Shown here: positions 47,260 through 56,400 of the stretch, one piece after another
How the letters are laid out: each line of letters opens with the position of its first letter
Position numbering within the stretch: position 1 is the stretch's first letter
Source: Exobacillus caeni
GTDB lineage: Bacteria; Bacillota; Bacilli; Bacillales; Guptibacillaceae
Reading direction: 5' to 3'
Assembly (NCBI RefSeq): GCF_005747095.1
Contig: NZ_SWLG01000003.1
Span: forward strand, 62,001-126,000
Length of the DNA: 64,000 bases
The notes under the pieces: generated by a model
Database searches by the model: none
The model's input: the letters and a program-made list of their open reading frames with translations, nothing else
Told to the model about the DNA's origin: nothing
Made by a program: the position numbers and the translations under genes

Positions 47260-47465
47260 ATATCTTTAATAAGGAAGGAATTAAAACAGACCTTGCATTA
47301 ATTAATACCTGCTTAAAGATTATTAACCATAGTATAACCGTCAACAAAGGAAAGGGAGATGATTTCTCTGCTCCAAAGAACGAAGAACTGCATTTACTAG
47401 TTTCGAGAGTTAGTAGAAACTTAAATCGAATTAAGGGCAACATACAGTGGAGCGAAGAAAACTAA
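47238..47465 (+). CDS. Small hypothetical protein, 75 residues
   Basis: The TTG start is 7 bases after GTGGGGG. The product is acidic at the N-terminus (MDENEEIDIFNKEGIKTD) and helical after that; no family was recognised. The overlap with the upstream small gene and the ribosome binding site support coding. Codon use is similar to neighbours. Confidence 0.5.
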   Translation: MDENEEIDIFNKEGIKTDLALINTCLKIINHSITVNKGKGDDFSAPKNEELHLLVSRVSRNLNRIKGNIQWSEEN

Positions 47466-47576
47466 AGTCGGAATTCCATACACTGATTGTTGCTTTGCTC
47501 TTGCACAGATACATCGAAAAAAGGTGTTACTAGTCTATGTTTTTCCCGAGACATGGTACTGAACCATCTTAAAAAA

Positions 47577-47606
47577 GAGTGTTGATCAAACGTTTGATCA
47601 ACACTC
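47577..47606. terminator. 30-bp palindrome, bidirectional terminator
   Basis: GAGTGTTGATCAAAC and its exact complement meet without a spacer. T runs flank both sides (TTTTTT on the minus strand, CTTTTTG on the plus). It ends the small-gene pair and the oxidoreductase gene, and carries the CAAACGTTTG core. Confidence 0.7.
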
Positions 47607-47678
47607 CTTTCTCTTTTTGTCTACTGATTGTAGTTTTAAGTTTAAGACGAAAGATGTTTTTTGTTAGTAAAGGGTTGT

Positions 47679-49718
47679 TTATATTTTTGTAACATCTATT
47701 TTCCCAGAAAAGAATGTCGCGCCGCCTCCCATATCTGCAATCCGATCAGGCGTAAGTGTATTGATCAGCCACTTTTTATCGGAAGTATCATCTGCCCACA
47801 GGCCTTGAGTTACAAGCACTCCCGGAAGAACCTTTTCCCCAACCGAGACGGTTAATTCACAATCACCCAGGTTATTCCAGATTCGTACTTTATCTCCGTC
47901 TTTTATTCCCTTTTCTAGCGCGTCCTCTTCATTCATATAAAGCCTAAAATCCTTTTCCAACTTCTGATGTTTTTCCTGATGTGAAAAAGTAGAATTCAAG
48001 AAATTGTGATTCGGTCCCGGTACAAATAAAAACGGAAACTCTTCATCATCTTTACAAGGGATATAAGTTGGTAGAGGCGGATAGCCGTCTTTTTTCATTT
48101 GCTCGGAATAAAGCTCAATCTTTCCGCTAGGTGTAGTGAGATGATCCAATACTGTTCTCCGATTCGCTTTCATGTACTGGTTATCTTTGAGAGATTCATA
48201 GGTTATATCGGTTAAACAAACGTTTGATTGAAAGTCCAGAGCCTGATTAATCATCTCTTCTTCAGTATCCTGAAAGGCCGCATCATCAAAACCTAATCCA
48301 GTGGCCAATAAACGAAATACTTCTGTATTAGATTTGCTTTCATAGTAGTTTTCAATAACAGGCACCTGGATTTGAACGTAATGGTGCCAGTAAGATGTGT
48401 AAAAATCTTTGTTTTCAAAAGACGATGTTGCTGGAAGAACAATGTCCGCATAGGCAGCAGTTTCTGTTAAGAAAAGATCATGAACTACAGTAAACAGGTC
48501 TTCTCGAGCTAATCCTTCTCGGACTTTATTTGAATCAGGTGCAACGATGGCCGGATTGCTGTTGTATACATAGAGAGAATTGATCGGTGGTTCTTCACCT
48601 AATAAAGCTCGGCCTAAAAGGTTCATGTTTACGGAACGTGGTGTGCCCTTTAGTAGATCAGGTCTTTGAAGCGCCGCTTTGTTAAATGAAAGGTATCCGG
48701 AATTTCCTTTAATCGCTCCGCCGCCTCTTACCTGCCATTGTCCTGTCAAAGCAGGGAGGCAAGAGATCGTTCTAATGCACATTCCTCCATTATCATGATG
48801 TTGGATTCCGTTTCCGATTCTTATAAAAGAAGGAGAAGTAGTGCCATACATTCTAGCTAACTGGTATATATCTTCAGCTGGCACTCCTGTGATAGCCGCA
48901 ACAGAGACTGGGTCATATTGCTCAACGTGTTTCCTGAGATCTTTATATCCTACAGTGTATTGATTCAAGAATTCCTGGTCGATCAAATTTTCTTGAAACA
49001 AAATATTCATGATCGCAAGGGCGAGCGCAGCATCGGTCCCTGGTTTAATAGGAATAAACCAATCTGCTAAACGTCCGGTCTGATTTTTATGAACATCGAT
49101 CACAACGATCTTTGCACCGTTTTCTTTTCGAGCTTTTTGGGCGAGGGCTACCTGATGCATGTTCGTGCTAACCGCGTTAATGCCCCAGAAGATGATGAGT
49201 TTTGAATGAATCGTGTCCTCTGGATCTGTTCCAAACCCGCCACCCATCGTATAGCGGATTCCTTCACTACCTGCAGACGAGCAAATCGTCCGCTCGAGCC
49301 TGCTGGCGCCAAGACGGTTAAAAAATCGACGGTCCATTCCTTCAGAGTTGATTCTTCCCATATTGCCGTAGAAGCTATAAGGAAGAATACTCTCAGGTCC
49401 TGATGTGGCAATAAGGTCTTCCCACCGAGTGGTGATTGTTTTGATTGCTTCTTCCCAGCTGATACGTTTGAATTTCCCTTCTCCTTTAGGCCCGACTCTT
49501 TTTAAGGGATACTTTAGTCTTCTGGATTCATAGATTCGATGAGTCATATTCCGTACTTTGTTGCAAATAGCCCCTTTTGTAACAGGATGATTTGGGTCCC
49601 CTTCGACTTTTATGATTTTTCCTTCTTGTTTATGTACAAGCAGTCCGCATTGGTCTGGACAATCGAGAGAGCAGACGGAAGGGAATATACCATCGGATTC
49701 ATTCTGGTAGTTGTGCAT
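47679..49718 (-). CDS. Molybdopterin oxidoreductase, YoaE-like
   Basis: This 679-residue protein has a [4Fe-4S] site from Cys16, Cys20, Cys24 and Cys52 (CSLDCPDQCG, KGAIC), then the molybdopterin domains (SFYGNMGRINSEGMDRRF, CSSAGSEGIRYTMGGG, GINAVSTNMHQ). The C-terminal dinucleotide-binding domain includes GPNHNFLNSTFSHQEKHQKL and GDKVRIWNNLGDCELTV. Length and layout match Bacillus YoaE-type cytoplasmic oxidoreductases. The substrate is unknown and there are no partner subunits nearby. A CAAACGTTTG palindrome is embedded in the coding sequence. Confidence 0.9.
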   Translation of the reverse strand: MHNYQNESDGIFPSVCSLDCPDQCGLLVHKQEGKIIKVEGDPNHPVTKGAICNKVRNMTHRIYESRRLKYPLKRVGPKGEGKFKRISWEEAIKTITTRWEDLIATSGPESILPYSFYGNMGRINSEGMDRRFFNRLGASRLERTICSSAGSEGIRYTMGGGFGTDPEDTIHSKLIIFWGINAVSTNMHQVALAQKARKENGAKIVVIDVHKNQTGRLADWFIPIKPGTDAALALAIMNILFQENLIDQEFLNQYTVGYKDLRKHVEQYDPVSVAAITGVPAEDIYQLARMYGTTSPSFIRIGNGIQHHDNGGMCIRTISCLPALTGQWQVRGGGAIKGNSGYLSFNKAALQRPDLLKGTPRSVNMNLLGRALLGEEPPINSLYVYNSNPAIVAPDSNKVREGLAREDLFTVVHDLFLTETAAYADIVLPATSSFENKDFYTSYWHHYVQIQVPVIENYYESKSNTEVFRLLATGLGFDDAAFQDTEEEMINQALDFQSNVCLTDITYESLKDNQYMKANRRTVLDHLTTPSGKIELYSEQMKKDGYPPLPTYIPCKDDEEFPFLFVPGPNHNFLNSTFSHQEKHQKLEKDFRLYMNEEDALEKGIKDGDKVRIWNNLGDCELTVSVGEKVLPGVLVTQGLWADDTSDKKWLINTLTPDRIADMGGGATFFSGKIDVTKI
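48212..48229. repeat. CAAACGTTTG palindrome inside the oxidoreductase gene
   Basis: TTAAACAAACGTTTGATT repeats the intergenic palindrome within coding sequence (residues around SNVCLTD). No regulatory role is evident at this position. Confidence 0.5.
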
Positions 49719-49796
49719 TAAACCGCCCCTTTTGTGTTCTGATTAATATGTTCCTTTTATAATAGAGGAATTTATGGAGGCTATCAACGAAAGATT

Positions 49797-49846
49797 GGTG
49801 CCAGGCACCATAAATGGACAAGTGTCCACGGATGGTGCCTGGCACC
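49797..49846 (+). repeat. REP-like element family A, copy 3
   Basis: GGTGCCAGGCACC and GGTGCCTGGCACC flank TGGACAAGTGTCCA. It lies in the divergent gap between the oxidoreductase and CstA genes, upstream of the CstA promoter. Confidence 0.88.
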
Positions 49847-49891
49847 CTAAAGGTACCTTCTACAATAATTTTAGACTCTATTCTGAATTAT

Positions 49892-49920
49892 TTGACATCG
49901 TTTTCATGATTCAATACGAT
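49892..49920 (+). promoter_or_regulatory. SigA promoter for CstA gene
   Basis: TTGACA and TACGAT are separated by 17 bases, and the start codon is 32 bases further on. Confidence 0.7.
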
Positions 49921-49951
49921 AAAGGAAATAGAATAAAAAGGGAGGATTACA

Positions 49952-51700
49952 ATGAGTGGTATTTGGCTTGCTGTAGTGGGGATTTTAATCTTTACACTTG
50001 GTTATCGTTATTATTCAAAGTTTGTTGCACAAAAGATTTACCGGTTAGATCCTGATTATGAAACACCGGCACATAAGTATCAGGATGGGGTCGATTATGT
50101 TCCGACGAATAAGTTCATATTGTGGGGGCACCACTTCACGTCGGTGGCAGGTGCAGCTCCGATTGTCGGTCCTGCGATCGCAGTGTACTGGGGATGGCTT
50201 CCGGCGTTTTTGTGGGTTGTGTTAGGTACTGTTTTCGCTGCGGGTGTCCATGACTTTGGTTCACTTGTTCTGTCAGTAAGGAACAGGGGACAATCGATAG
50301 GAACACTTGCGAACAAACTGATTGGAAAACGAGCGAAGATCCTGTTTTTATTCATCATTTTAATTTTAGTTCTGATGGTTAATGCGGTGTTTGCATGGGT
50401 AATTTCTAAGCTTTTCATCGATTTTCCTGCCAGTGTACTTTCCGTATTCATCCAAATTCCTCTGGCAGTTTGGATCGGTTATTCCGTTTATAAAAGAAAA
50501 GGAAACATGTTGATCCCATCTCTTATCGCACTTGCGGTAATGTACCTTAGCGCTGTCGTTGCGAGCCGGGTTCCTGCCTTGCAGATCGATCTTGTCAGGT
50601 ACTTTGGCGGTGCGGAAAATGAAGTAGCATTCGGGTTAAACGGAGTTTCGATGGCATTCTTTGTCTGGATCGTCGTTTTGATGGCATATGTTTATATTGC
50701 CTCGACGTTACCGGTATGGAAACTATTACAGCCTCGTGACTATATTAACTCCCATCAGCTTGTTGTTGGTCTTGCGATTCTATATCTTGGCTTGATTTTC
50801 TTAAGCCCGGAAGTTACTGCGCCAGCAACGAATACTTCAGCTGATGTTTCCTGGTTCCCATTGTTATTCATCACCATTGCCTGTGGAGCAATTTCTGGTT
50901 TCCATGGATTAGTATCTTCCGGGACTTCTTCCAAACAGCTTAACAACGAGACTGATGCCCGATTCGTTGGCTATCTTGGAGCAGTCGGTGAGGGTGCCCT
51001 TGCACTTGTTGCAATAATTGCTGTTGTAACGTTTTTTGGTACGACCTCTGAATTTACCGCTGTTTATTCAAGCTTTGTTGATGCATCTAACAATGGGCTT
51101 GGTGCCTTTATTAAAGGAGCGAGCCAGCTTGCAACCGGATTATTTATTCCGGCGGATATCGCGGCGACCATCGTTTCAGTTATCGTTGTCAGCTTTGCAG
51201 CCACAACGCTCGATACATCCGTTCGCCTTATGCGTTATATCATTGCAGAGCTTGGAATGGAATATAAAATGCCTGTTCTTGCAAAAAAACATGTAGCTAC
51301 TTCGATCGCTGTTATATCAAGTGCTGCACTCGTATTGCTGCCACAGGGGCCAAAAGGGTTTGGTTCAGGCGGTTACCTTCTCTGGCCATTGTTTGGAACT
51401 TCAAACCAACTCCTGGCAGGAATTACGTTGATGCTGATCACAATCTGGTTGAAAGGAAAAGGCCGAAACTACTTTGTTACCCTAATCCCGATGGTGTTTT
51501 TGCTCTTTATGACACTGTGGGCAATGATCAATCAGGTTGTCTTTGAATGGAACGTCTTTGCAGGAACGGATGGAAATCTGTTACTGTTCACCTTCGGGGC
51601 GATTATACTTGTTTTTGCTTTTTGGATATTACTCGAGGCTATCTTAATGTTTAGTAAACGTCCGAACGATTTCGATTTTGATCAGGACCATTCCGCTTAG
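49952..51700 (+). CDS. CstA-family carbon starvation / pyruvate-type transporter
   Basis: This 582-residue polytopic protein has the CstA opening LGYRYYSKFVAQKIYRLDPDYETPAHKYQDGVDYVPTN in outline, then WGHHFTSVAGAAPIVGPAIA, GVHDFGSLVLSVRNRGQSIG and GFHGLVSSGTSSKQLNNETD. About 15 TM segments are expected. Family members import pyruvate or peptides. RBS GGGAGG precedes the ATG. Three small and medium genes encoding redox-type and ArsA-type proteins follow within 62 bases, forming an operon not found with classical cstA. Confidence 0.9.
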   Translation: MSGIWLAVVGILIFTLGYRYYSKFVAQKIYRLDPDYETPAHKYQDGVDYVPTNKFILWGHHFTSVAGAAPIVGPAIAVYWGWLPAFLWVVLGTVFAAGVHDFGSLVLSVRNRGQSIGTLANKLIGKRAKILFLFIILILVLMVNAVFAWVISKLFIDFPASVLSVFIQIPLAVWIGYSVYKRKGNMLIPSLIALAVMYLSAVVASRVPALQIDLVRYFGGAENEVAFGLNGVSMAFFVWIVVLMAYVYIASTLPVWKLLQPRDYINSHQLVVGLAILYLGLIFLSPEVTAPATNTSADVSWFPLLFITIACGAISGFHGLVSSGTSSKQLNNETDARFVGYLGAVGEGALALVAIIAVVTFFGTTSEFTAVYSSFVDASNNGLGAFIKGASQLATGLFIPADIAATIVSVIVVSFAATTLDTSVRLMRYIIAELGMEYKMPVLAKKHVATSIAVISSAALVLLPQGPKGFGSGGYLLWPLFGTSNQLLAGITLMLITIWLKGKGRNYFVTLIPMVFLLFMTLWAMINQVVFEWNVFAGTDGNLLLFTFGAIILVFAFWILLEAILMFSKRPNDFDFDQDHSA

Positions 51701-51761
51701 CCTGCGTTTGAGATGAGTTTTGGTTGGCCCATTTATCGATAAAGTAAAGGAGGAGGAGAAG

Positions 51762-52166
51762 ATGAAGCGGGAAGTAATGATTTTAAGAGCTCTTCCAGAT
51801 ATCGGTAACGGTTGATGCGGAGGACTTTCTGATGACGGGTTCATCAGTGCAAAGGATGTGTTTAAGGAGAATCGGCAGGAACGAGAAGAAATCGGCCGGT
51901 TATATCGCAGCCTAAAAGCAGAGAGCAATGGGGAGATAGAGGTCACATTACTTGATCCCCGTAATTTTTTCGCTATCGTCCTTTACTTTGTTCATTATGT
52001 GAAAAATGGTCAGATTTCAGTTTCGAAAGCCCTTTCTAATCTGGTCTTTAAGAACAATCGGGGAGCTGTTTTCTTAAACGGCAGATTCATTAGCAATTGT
52101 ACCGATAGTAACATTGAAGAAGTCTTTAATGCGGTCATGGAGGGAGTGGTTCACGATGGATCCTAA
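51762..52166 (+). CDS. Candidate selenoprotein: thioredoxin/ArsD-like protein with in-frame UGA at codon 18
   Basis: AAAGGAGG lies 8 bases before the ATG. The frame runs 17 codons, meets TGA (51813-51815), and continues open for 116 more codons to a TAA-type stop inside the next gene. The junction reads Gly-Asn-Gly-UGA-Cys-Gly-Gly. If the UGA is selenocysteine the product is 134 residues with a Sec-Cys redox pair after the first beta strand (REVMILRALP), a helix (ENRQEREEIGRLYRSL), a strand (GEIEVTLLDP) and a late strand (GAVFLNGRFISNC). That order is thioredoxin-like and resembles the ArsD metallochaperone. A stem-loop starts 13 bases after the UGA. The gene overlaps the next by 11 bases. 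The alternative is a nonsense mutation or leaky read-through. No downstream start has a usable ribosome binding site. Confidence 0.65.
51829..51847 (+). promoter_or_regulatory. SECIS-like stem-loop downstream of UGA
   Basis: CTGATGA and TCATCAG form a perfect 7-bp stem closing a 5-base loop CGGGT. CTTT/AAAG can extend the base across a 3-base bulge. The loop G is 22 bases after the UGA, within the 16-37 base range described for bacterial SECIS elements, which need a G early in the loop. Confidence 0.5.
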
Positions 52167-52422
52167 AAAGCTGTCTTTTAAAAAGCTGGTGGAGTGGTAT
52201 GATCAGGTGATCAGCCTGCAGCACAAGAATGAGATTGCGAGAGAGCTTCGAGATGAAGATGATCTCTTCTTGCTCCTCTTGTTCTCTGAAATGCTTGGTA
52301 TTCCTAATCCTGTTTACTATTACACACTTGAGCTTTATCCCTATATGATTGAAAAGTTCCACGATTGGCATCTGAGAATGGGTATGGAAAAGTCGCCGAT
52401 CGATGGAATCCGCTGTTGTTAA
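52156..52422 (+). CDS. Small protein ending in Cys-Cys (cory-CC-star type)
   Basis: I chose the ATG inside the end of the preceding gene, giving 88 residues: MDPKKLSFKKLVEWYDQV, then ELRDEDDLFLLLLFSEMLGIP, then NPVYYYTLELYPYMIEKFHDWH, ending GIRCC before the stop. The C-terminal vicinal cysteines and the ArsA gene next door match the cory-CC-star family as I recall it from genome annotation. Its function is unknown. The Cys pair could bind a soft metal or metalloid, or exchange disulfides with the Sec/Cys protein. Confidence 0.75.
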   Translation: MDPKKLSFKKLVEWYDQVISLQHKNEIARELRDEDDLFLLLLFSEMLGIPNPVYYYTLELYPYMIEKFHDWHLRMGMEKSPIDGIRCC

Positions 52423-52440
52423 CGAAAGGGTGGATTTTCT

Positions 52441-53379
52441 TTGAAGAAATTGTTTGAAAAAGATATCTTATTTGTAGGGGGGAAAGGCGGGGTTGGAAAG
52501 TCTACTTCCGCTGCTGCGATGGCGTTTGCTGCGGCAGAGTCAGGCAAGAAAACCTTGCTTGTTTCCACAGATCCTGCTCATAACCTTGGTGATATTTTTC
52601 ATGAAAAAGTAGGAGGGGTCATCACGAAGCTCAACGGGGCATTATGGGCGCTTGAAATAGATCCCGAATTGGAAGTGAACACCTACATTCAGTCGATTAA
52701 AGAGAACCTTAAAGGGCTTGTAAAGCCGCAGATGGCAGAAGAGGTCTATAAACAAATCGATACAGCTTCCGCATCCCCCGGAGCAGAGGAAGCTGCGCTG
52801 TTTGATAAAATGGTTTCTCTGATTCTTGAAGAAGGCGAAAGGTTCGATCTTATCGTGTTTGATACTGCACCAACTGGCCATACTGTCAGACTGCTGACAC
52901 TTCCGGAATTGATGGGTGTGTGGATCGATGGCATGCTGGAACGCCGGAAGAAAACAAACGAAAATTATACTCAGCTTTTAAACGACGGAGAACCGGTTGA
53001 AGACCCAATATTCAACGTTCTCCAGGAAAGAAGGCAGAGATTCGCAGCCGTTCGAAAAATAATATTAGACCAGGAAAACACAGGTTTCCTTTTTGTGCTG
53101 AATCCTGAGAGGCTGCCGATCCTTGAGACCGAAAAAGCGATTGAATTTCTTAAAAAGAATGATATTTACGTAAAGGATCTAATCATAAACAAAGTTTTGC
53201 CAGATGATGCGGATGGAAGTTTCTTAGCGAAAAGGCGAGAAATTGAACAGCATTATTTGGAGGTTTTGCGAAAAACATTTTCTGAGCAAAATTTGTATGA
53301 AGTACCACTTTTTGAAGAGGATATAAACAGCCCGGAAAAGTTAGAGCTATTTGCGAAACACATCGCATCAGCCGTGTAG
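52441..53379 (+). CDS. ArsA-family ATPase, single domain, no cysteines
   Basis: A TTG start after AAAGGGTGGA gives 312 residues. Deviant Walker A GGKGGVGKST, switch I STDPAHNLGD and the ArsA/Get3 signature FDTAPTGHTVRLLTLPELM are present. The translated sequence has no cysteine at all, so it lacks both the arsenite-binding cysteines of ArsA and the zinc CxxC of Get3. It is half the size of the tandem Escherichia coli ArsA. It probably drives a conformational or targeting step for the CC-star and Sec/Cys partners in place of arsenite efflux. Confidence 0.9.
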   Translation: MKKLFEKDILFVGGKGGVGKSTSAAAMAFAAAESGKKTLLVSTDPAHNLGDIFHEKVGGVITKLNGALWALEIDPELEVNTYIQSIKENLKGLVKPQMAEEVYKQIDTASASPGAEEAALFDKMVSLILEEGERFDLIVFDTAPTGHTVRLLTLPELMGVWIDGMLERRKKTNENYTQLLNDGEPVEDPIFNVLQERRQRFAAVRKIILDQENTGFLFVLNPERLPILETEKAIEFLKKNDIYVKDLIINKVLPDDADGSFLAKRREIEQHYLEVLRKTFSEQNLYEVPLFEEDINSPEKLELFAKHIASAV

Positions 53380-53405
53380 AATACTTAAAACAGACACTCT
53401 ATTAA

Positions 53406-53443
53406 AAACAGCTGCCCCAAAATTTAAAGCAGGGCAGCTGTTT
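53406..53443. terminator. Bidirectional terminator between ArsA and RND genes
   Basis: AAACAGCTGCCC and GGGCAGCTGTTT form a perfect 12-bp stem with T-rich flank. The genes on both sides converge here. Confidence 0.85.
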
Positions 53444-53453
53444 CTTCATTATT

Positions 53454-56400
53454 TTATGCCGATTTTTCTATTTGAAGCTTTTCTTCCCTTTTTTTGCCTT
53501 TCCTTCTAGAGAACTCTCTCATTGCGTAGAGAATTTTATAAGCAACAGGGACGATAACCAGCGTCAACAATGTTGAAGTCAACAAGCCTGAAATTACGAC
53601 GATTGCAAGTGCTTTAGAAATAATTCCTCCGTCACTGGAAAGGGCTAATGGCGTTAATGCACCGATCGTAGCGAGCGCGGTCATGAGGATCGGTCGAATT
53701 CTTGTTGAACCTGCTTCGATTATTGCCTCACTGATTCTCATACCTTCTTTTTGGTTTTGCAAAATACGGTCAACGAGGACGATCGCGTTAGTTACAACGA
53801 TACCGATCAGCATCAGGAATCCTACCAGTGCAGGCATGCCAAGTGTGCCGTTTGTTATATAAAGTCCAAGCAATCCTCCTGTGAAAATGAACGGCAATGA
53901 GAACAGGATGGCTAGTGGTGCGATCAGTTCACCGAACGCGATCATCATAACGATGAAGACAAGTGCAACGGCAACAGCCATCGCGATCAACATGTTGCGA
54001 AATCCTTCGTTCATCGCTTTTGCCGAACCTTCAAAGCTGTAGGTTACCCCTTCAGGAAGATCTAGCTTGCTTAGCCTTTTTTCAACATCTGCCTGGATGC
54101 CGGATTGGTTATCGGAAGTCATCCTTGCAGTGATCTGGACGTATTCCTTCTGGTTAAGACGATTGATGGCAGTTGGGCCAGGTTCTTCTGTTAAGGTTGC
54201 TACATCTGAAAGCTTAATTTTTTCACCAGTCGGTGTAGCGATTTCCTGTTTTTCAATCTCACTGATCGAATCGAGATCATCTACTTTAAGTCCAAGGTTC
54301 ACCTCGGTTGTTCTATCATCGATCGCAACTTCCATGATGCTGTTTCCGGCGATTAGTTCCCTGACTTGAGCCGCTACCATGGCAGGGGTCAACCCTTTTT
54401 CTGCTGCTTTTTGATCATCGATATCAAGGGAAAGTTGTGGCTTAACCGCAGTGAGGTTTGTTTGGATATTTGTTAATCCATCCACCTTTTCCACTTCTTT
54501 TACAATTTGGTTCGCGCCTTTTTCTAATTCGCCTTTTCCACCATTAACAACGACCATGAATCCGCCTGTCCCGGTAACACCGATCGGAGTAAGAGCTGAT
54601 TCGATTCCTTTTCCTAGTTCTGTAGTTTGGTCTTCGATACTTTTCTCAAAATCTTTTACTGCTTCTTTAGTAGCCTCTTCATCCAGCGTTATCTGGAAGC
54701 TGACGTTTTCACCGGTAACGATTGTACGGTAGTCTTTCACTTCATTTTCATCTTTTAAAATGGATTCAATTTTTTTAGCGGTGTTATTCGCTTTTTCGAC
54801 TGAAGTTCCAACTGGCATCGATGTGCTAAGCTGATAGGAGACCGCTTTTTCTGACGGAAGGAAATTCTTTGGTATCGCCGGGATAAGGGCAAGAGAGCCT
54901 CCGAAAACTAACAGTGCGAGCAGCATAATGACAATTTTGTGATTCAATGACCAGGAAAGGAGAGTGCGATAGCTTCTTTGCAGAAAATTTTCCTTCGCTT
55001 CATGATGCTTGATGCCAGGGAAGAACAGCTTTGCCAATAACGGAACCACCGTAACAGCAACAATTAGTGAAAAGGCAAGTGCGATAACAACGGTTATGCC
55101 GAACGGGGCAAAGAACTTTCCGACGATCCCGGGTACAAAGGACAGTGGAAGGAAGACGGCCATTGTTGTTAAGGTGGATGAGGTAATCGCATTTCCGACC
55201 TCTTTTGTCGCTTCTAAAATTAAATTGCTGTTTCGAATTTTGCTTGTTAGAGTTCGGCGGTACACATTTTCTATAACTACGATCGAGTCATCGATCACAC
55301 GTCCTACTGCTACAGCGATGCCTGCCAGAGTCATCATGTTCAAACTATAGCCGAGCCATTGCATCGTCATCAACGAGGCGAAGATCGATAACGGTATCGA
55401 TAGAACAGCTACGAGTGTCGAGCGGATATTTCTTAAAAACGCAAAAGTAACGATGACTGCGAAAAGAGTTCCAAGCAATACTTCACGTAGCATGCTGTCT
55501 ACTGATTTTTTAACCTGAACTGAGCTGTCGTAAAGATTTGAAAGCTCATAATCTGAATTTAACGGAAAGTTATCCAGTTCTGATTTGATTTCTTTTACGA
55601 TGTTGACAGCGTTGGAACCTGGCTGGGCTTTTACTTCCACAAGTACAGCTGGTTTATCGTTATAGCGAGTAAGGACTTTTTCGTTACCAACCTCATACGA
55701 AATATCAGCTATTTCACTTAATTTAACGGTTTGCAATTTCCCCTGGGAGGACATTGCACTAATGTTAGTATCCTTTAATTGTTCGACAGATTGGATTTGG
55801 TGGCTCGCTTCAATATTCATCGTTTTTTCGTTGAGTGTTATCTCGCCGGCAGGAATGGAAATGTTGTTAGCCATCAGTGTCTGTTTGATGGTATCCATGG
55901 TGAGGTTCTTTTCTTGAAGTTTCTCTGGATCTAGCTTAATGAATAGCTTTTTCTCTGAAGAGCCACGTACATCGACCGAAGCGATTCCTTCGATAGATGA
56001 AAATAACGGTTTGATTTCTTCATTGACATACTGTTGTAGGTTTGACTGCTGCTCATCTCCGGAAACGGCGAAAGAGTAGATCGGTGCAGCAGAAGGACCG
56101 TCTTTAAACACCTCCGGCTTTTCGGCACCTTCTGGAAGGTCGATGGCAGCGAGTTTGCTGTTTACATCCTTTTCTGCTTCTTCCATCGACTTTTTCATAT
56201 CAAATTCCATGATCGCAAACGCGTAGTTGTTATGTGCTTCGATGTATAAGTTGTTCAGTTGATCAAGAGAGGACAAACCCTGTTCTAGTGGCTTGCCAAC
56301 ATCTTCAAGCGATTGCTCAGGTGTTGCCCCGGGATAGGCGACCTCCACATACATATAAGGGATATCAACATTCGGCATTTCCTCCATCTTCATGCTTGAA

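Noticed and set aside
49774-50055. 93-residue ORF crossing family A copy 3 and the CstA start
   Set aside because: It translates a repeat element and overlaps the CstA promoter and N-terminus in another frame.
51858-52166. Reading the UGA-containing gene as a shorter ORF starting at GTG 51858
   Set aside because: AAAGGA lies only 2 bases from that GTG, and the strong ribosome binding site and first beta strand lie upstream in the same frame.
52441-53379. Arsenite efflux ATPase assignment
   Set aside because: No cysteines in the protein and no arsB, arsD proper or arsR nearby; family membership is kept but the arsenite role is not supported.
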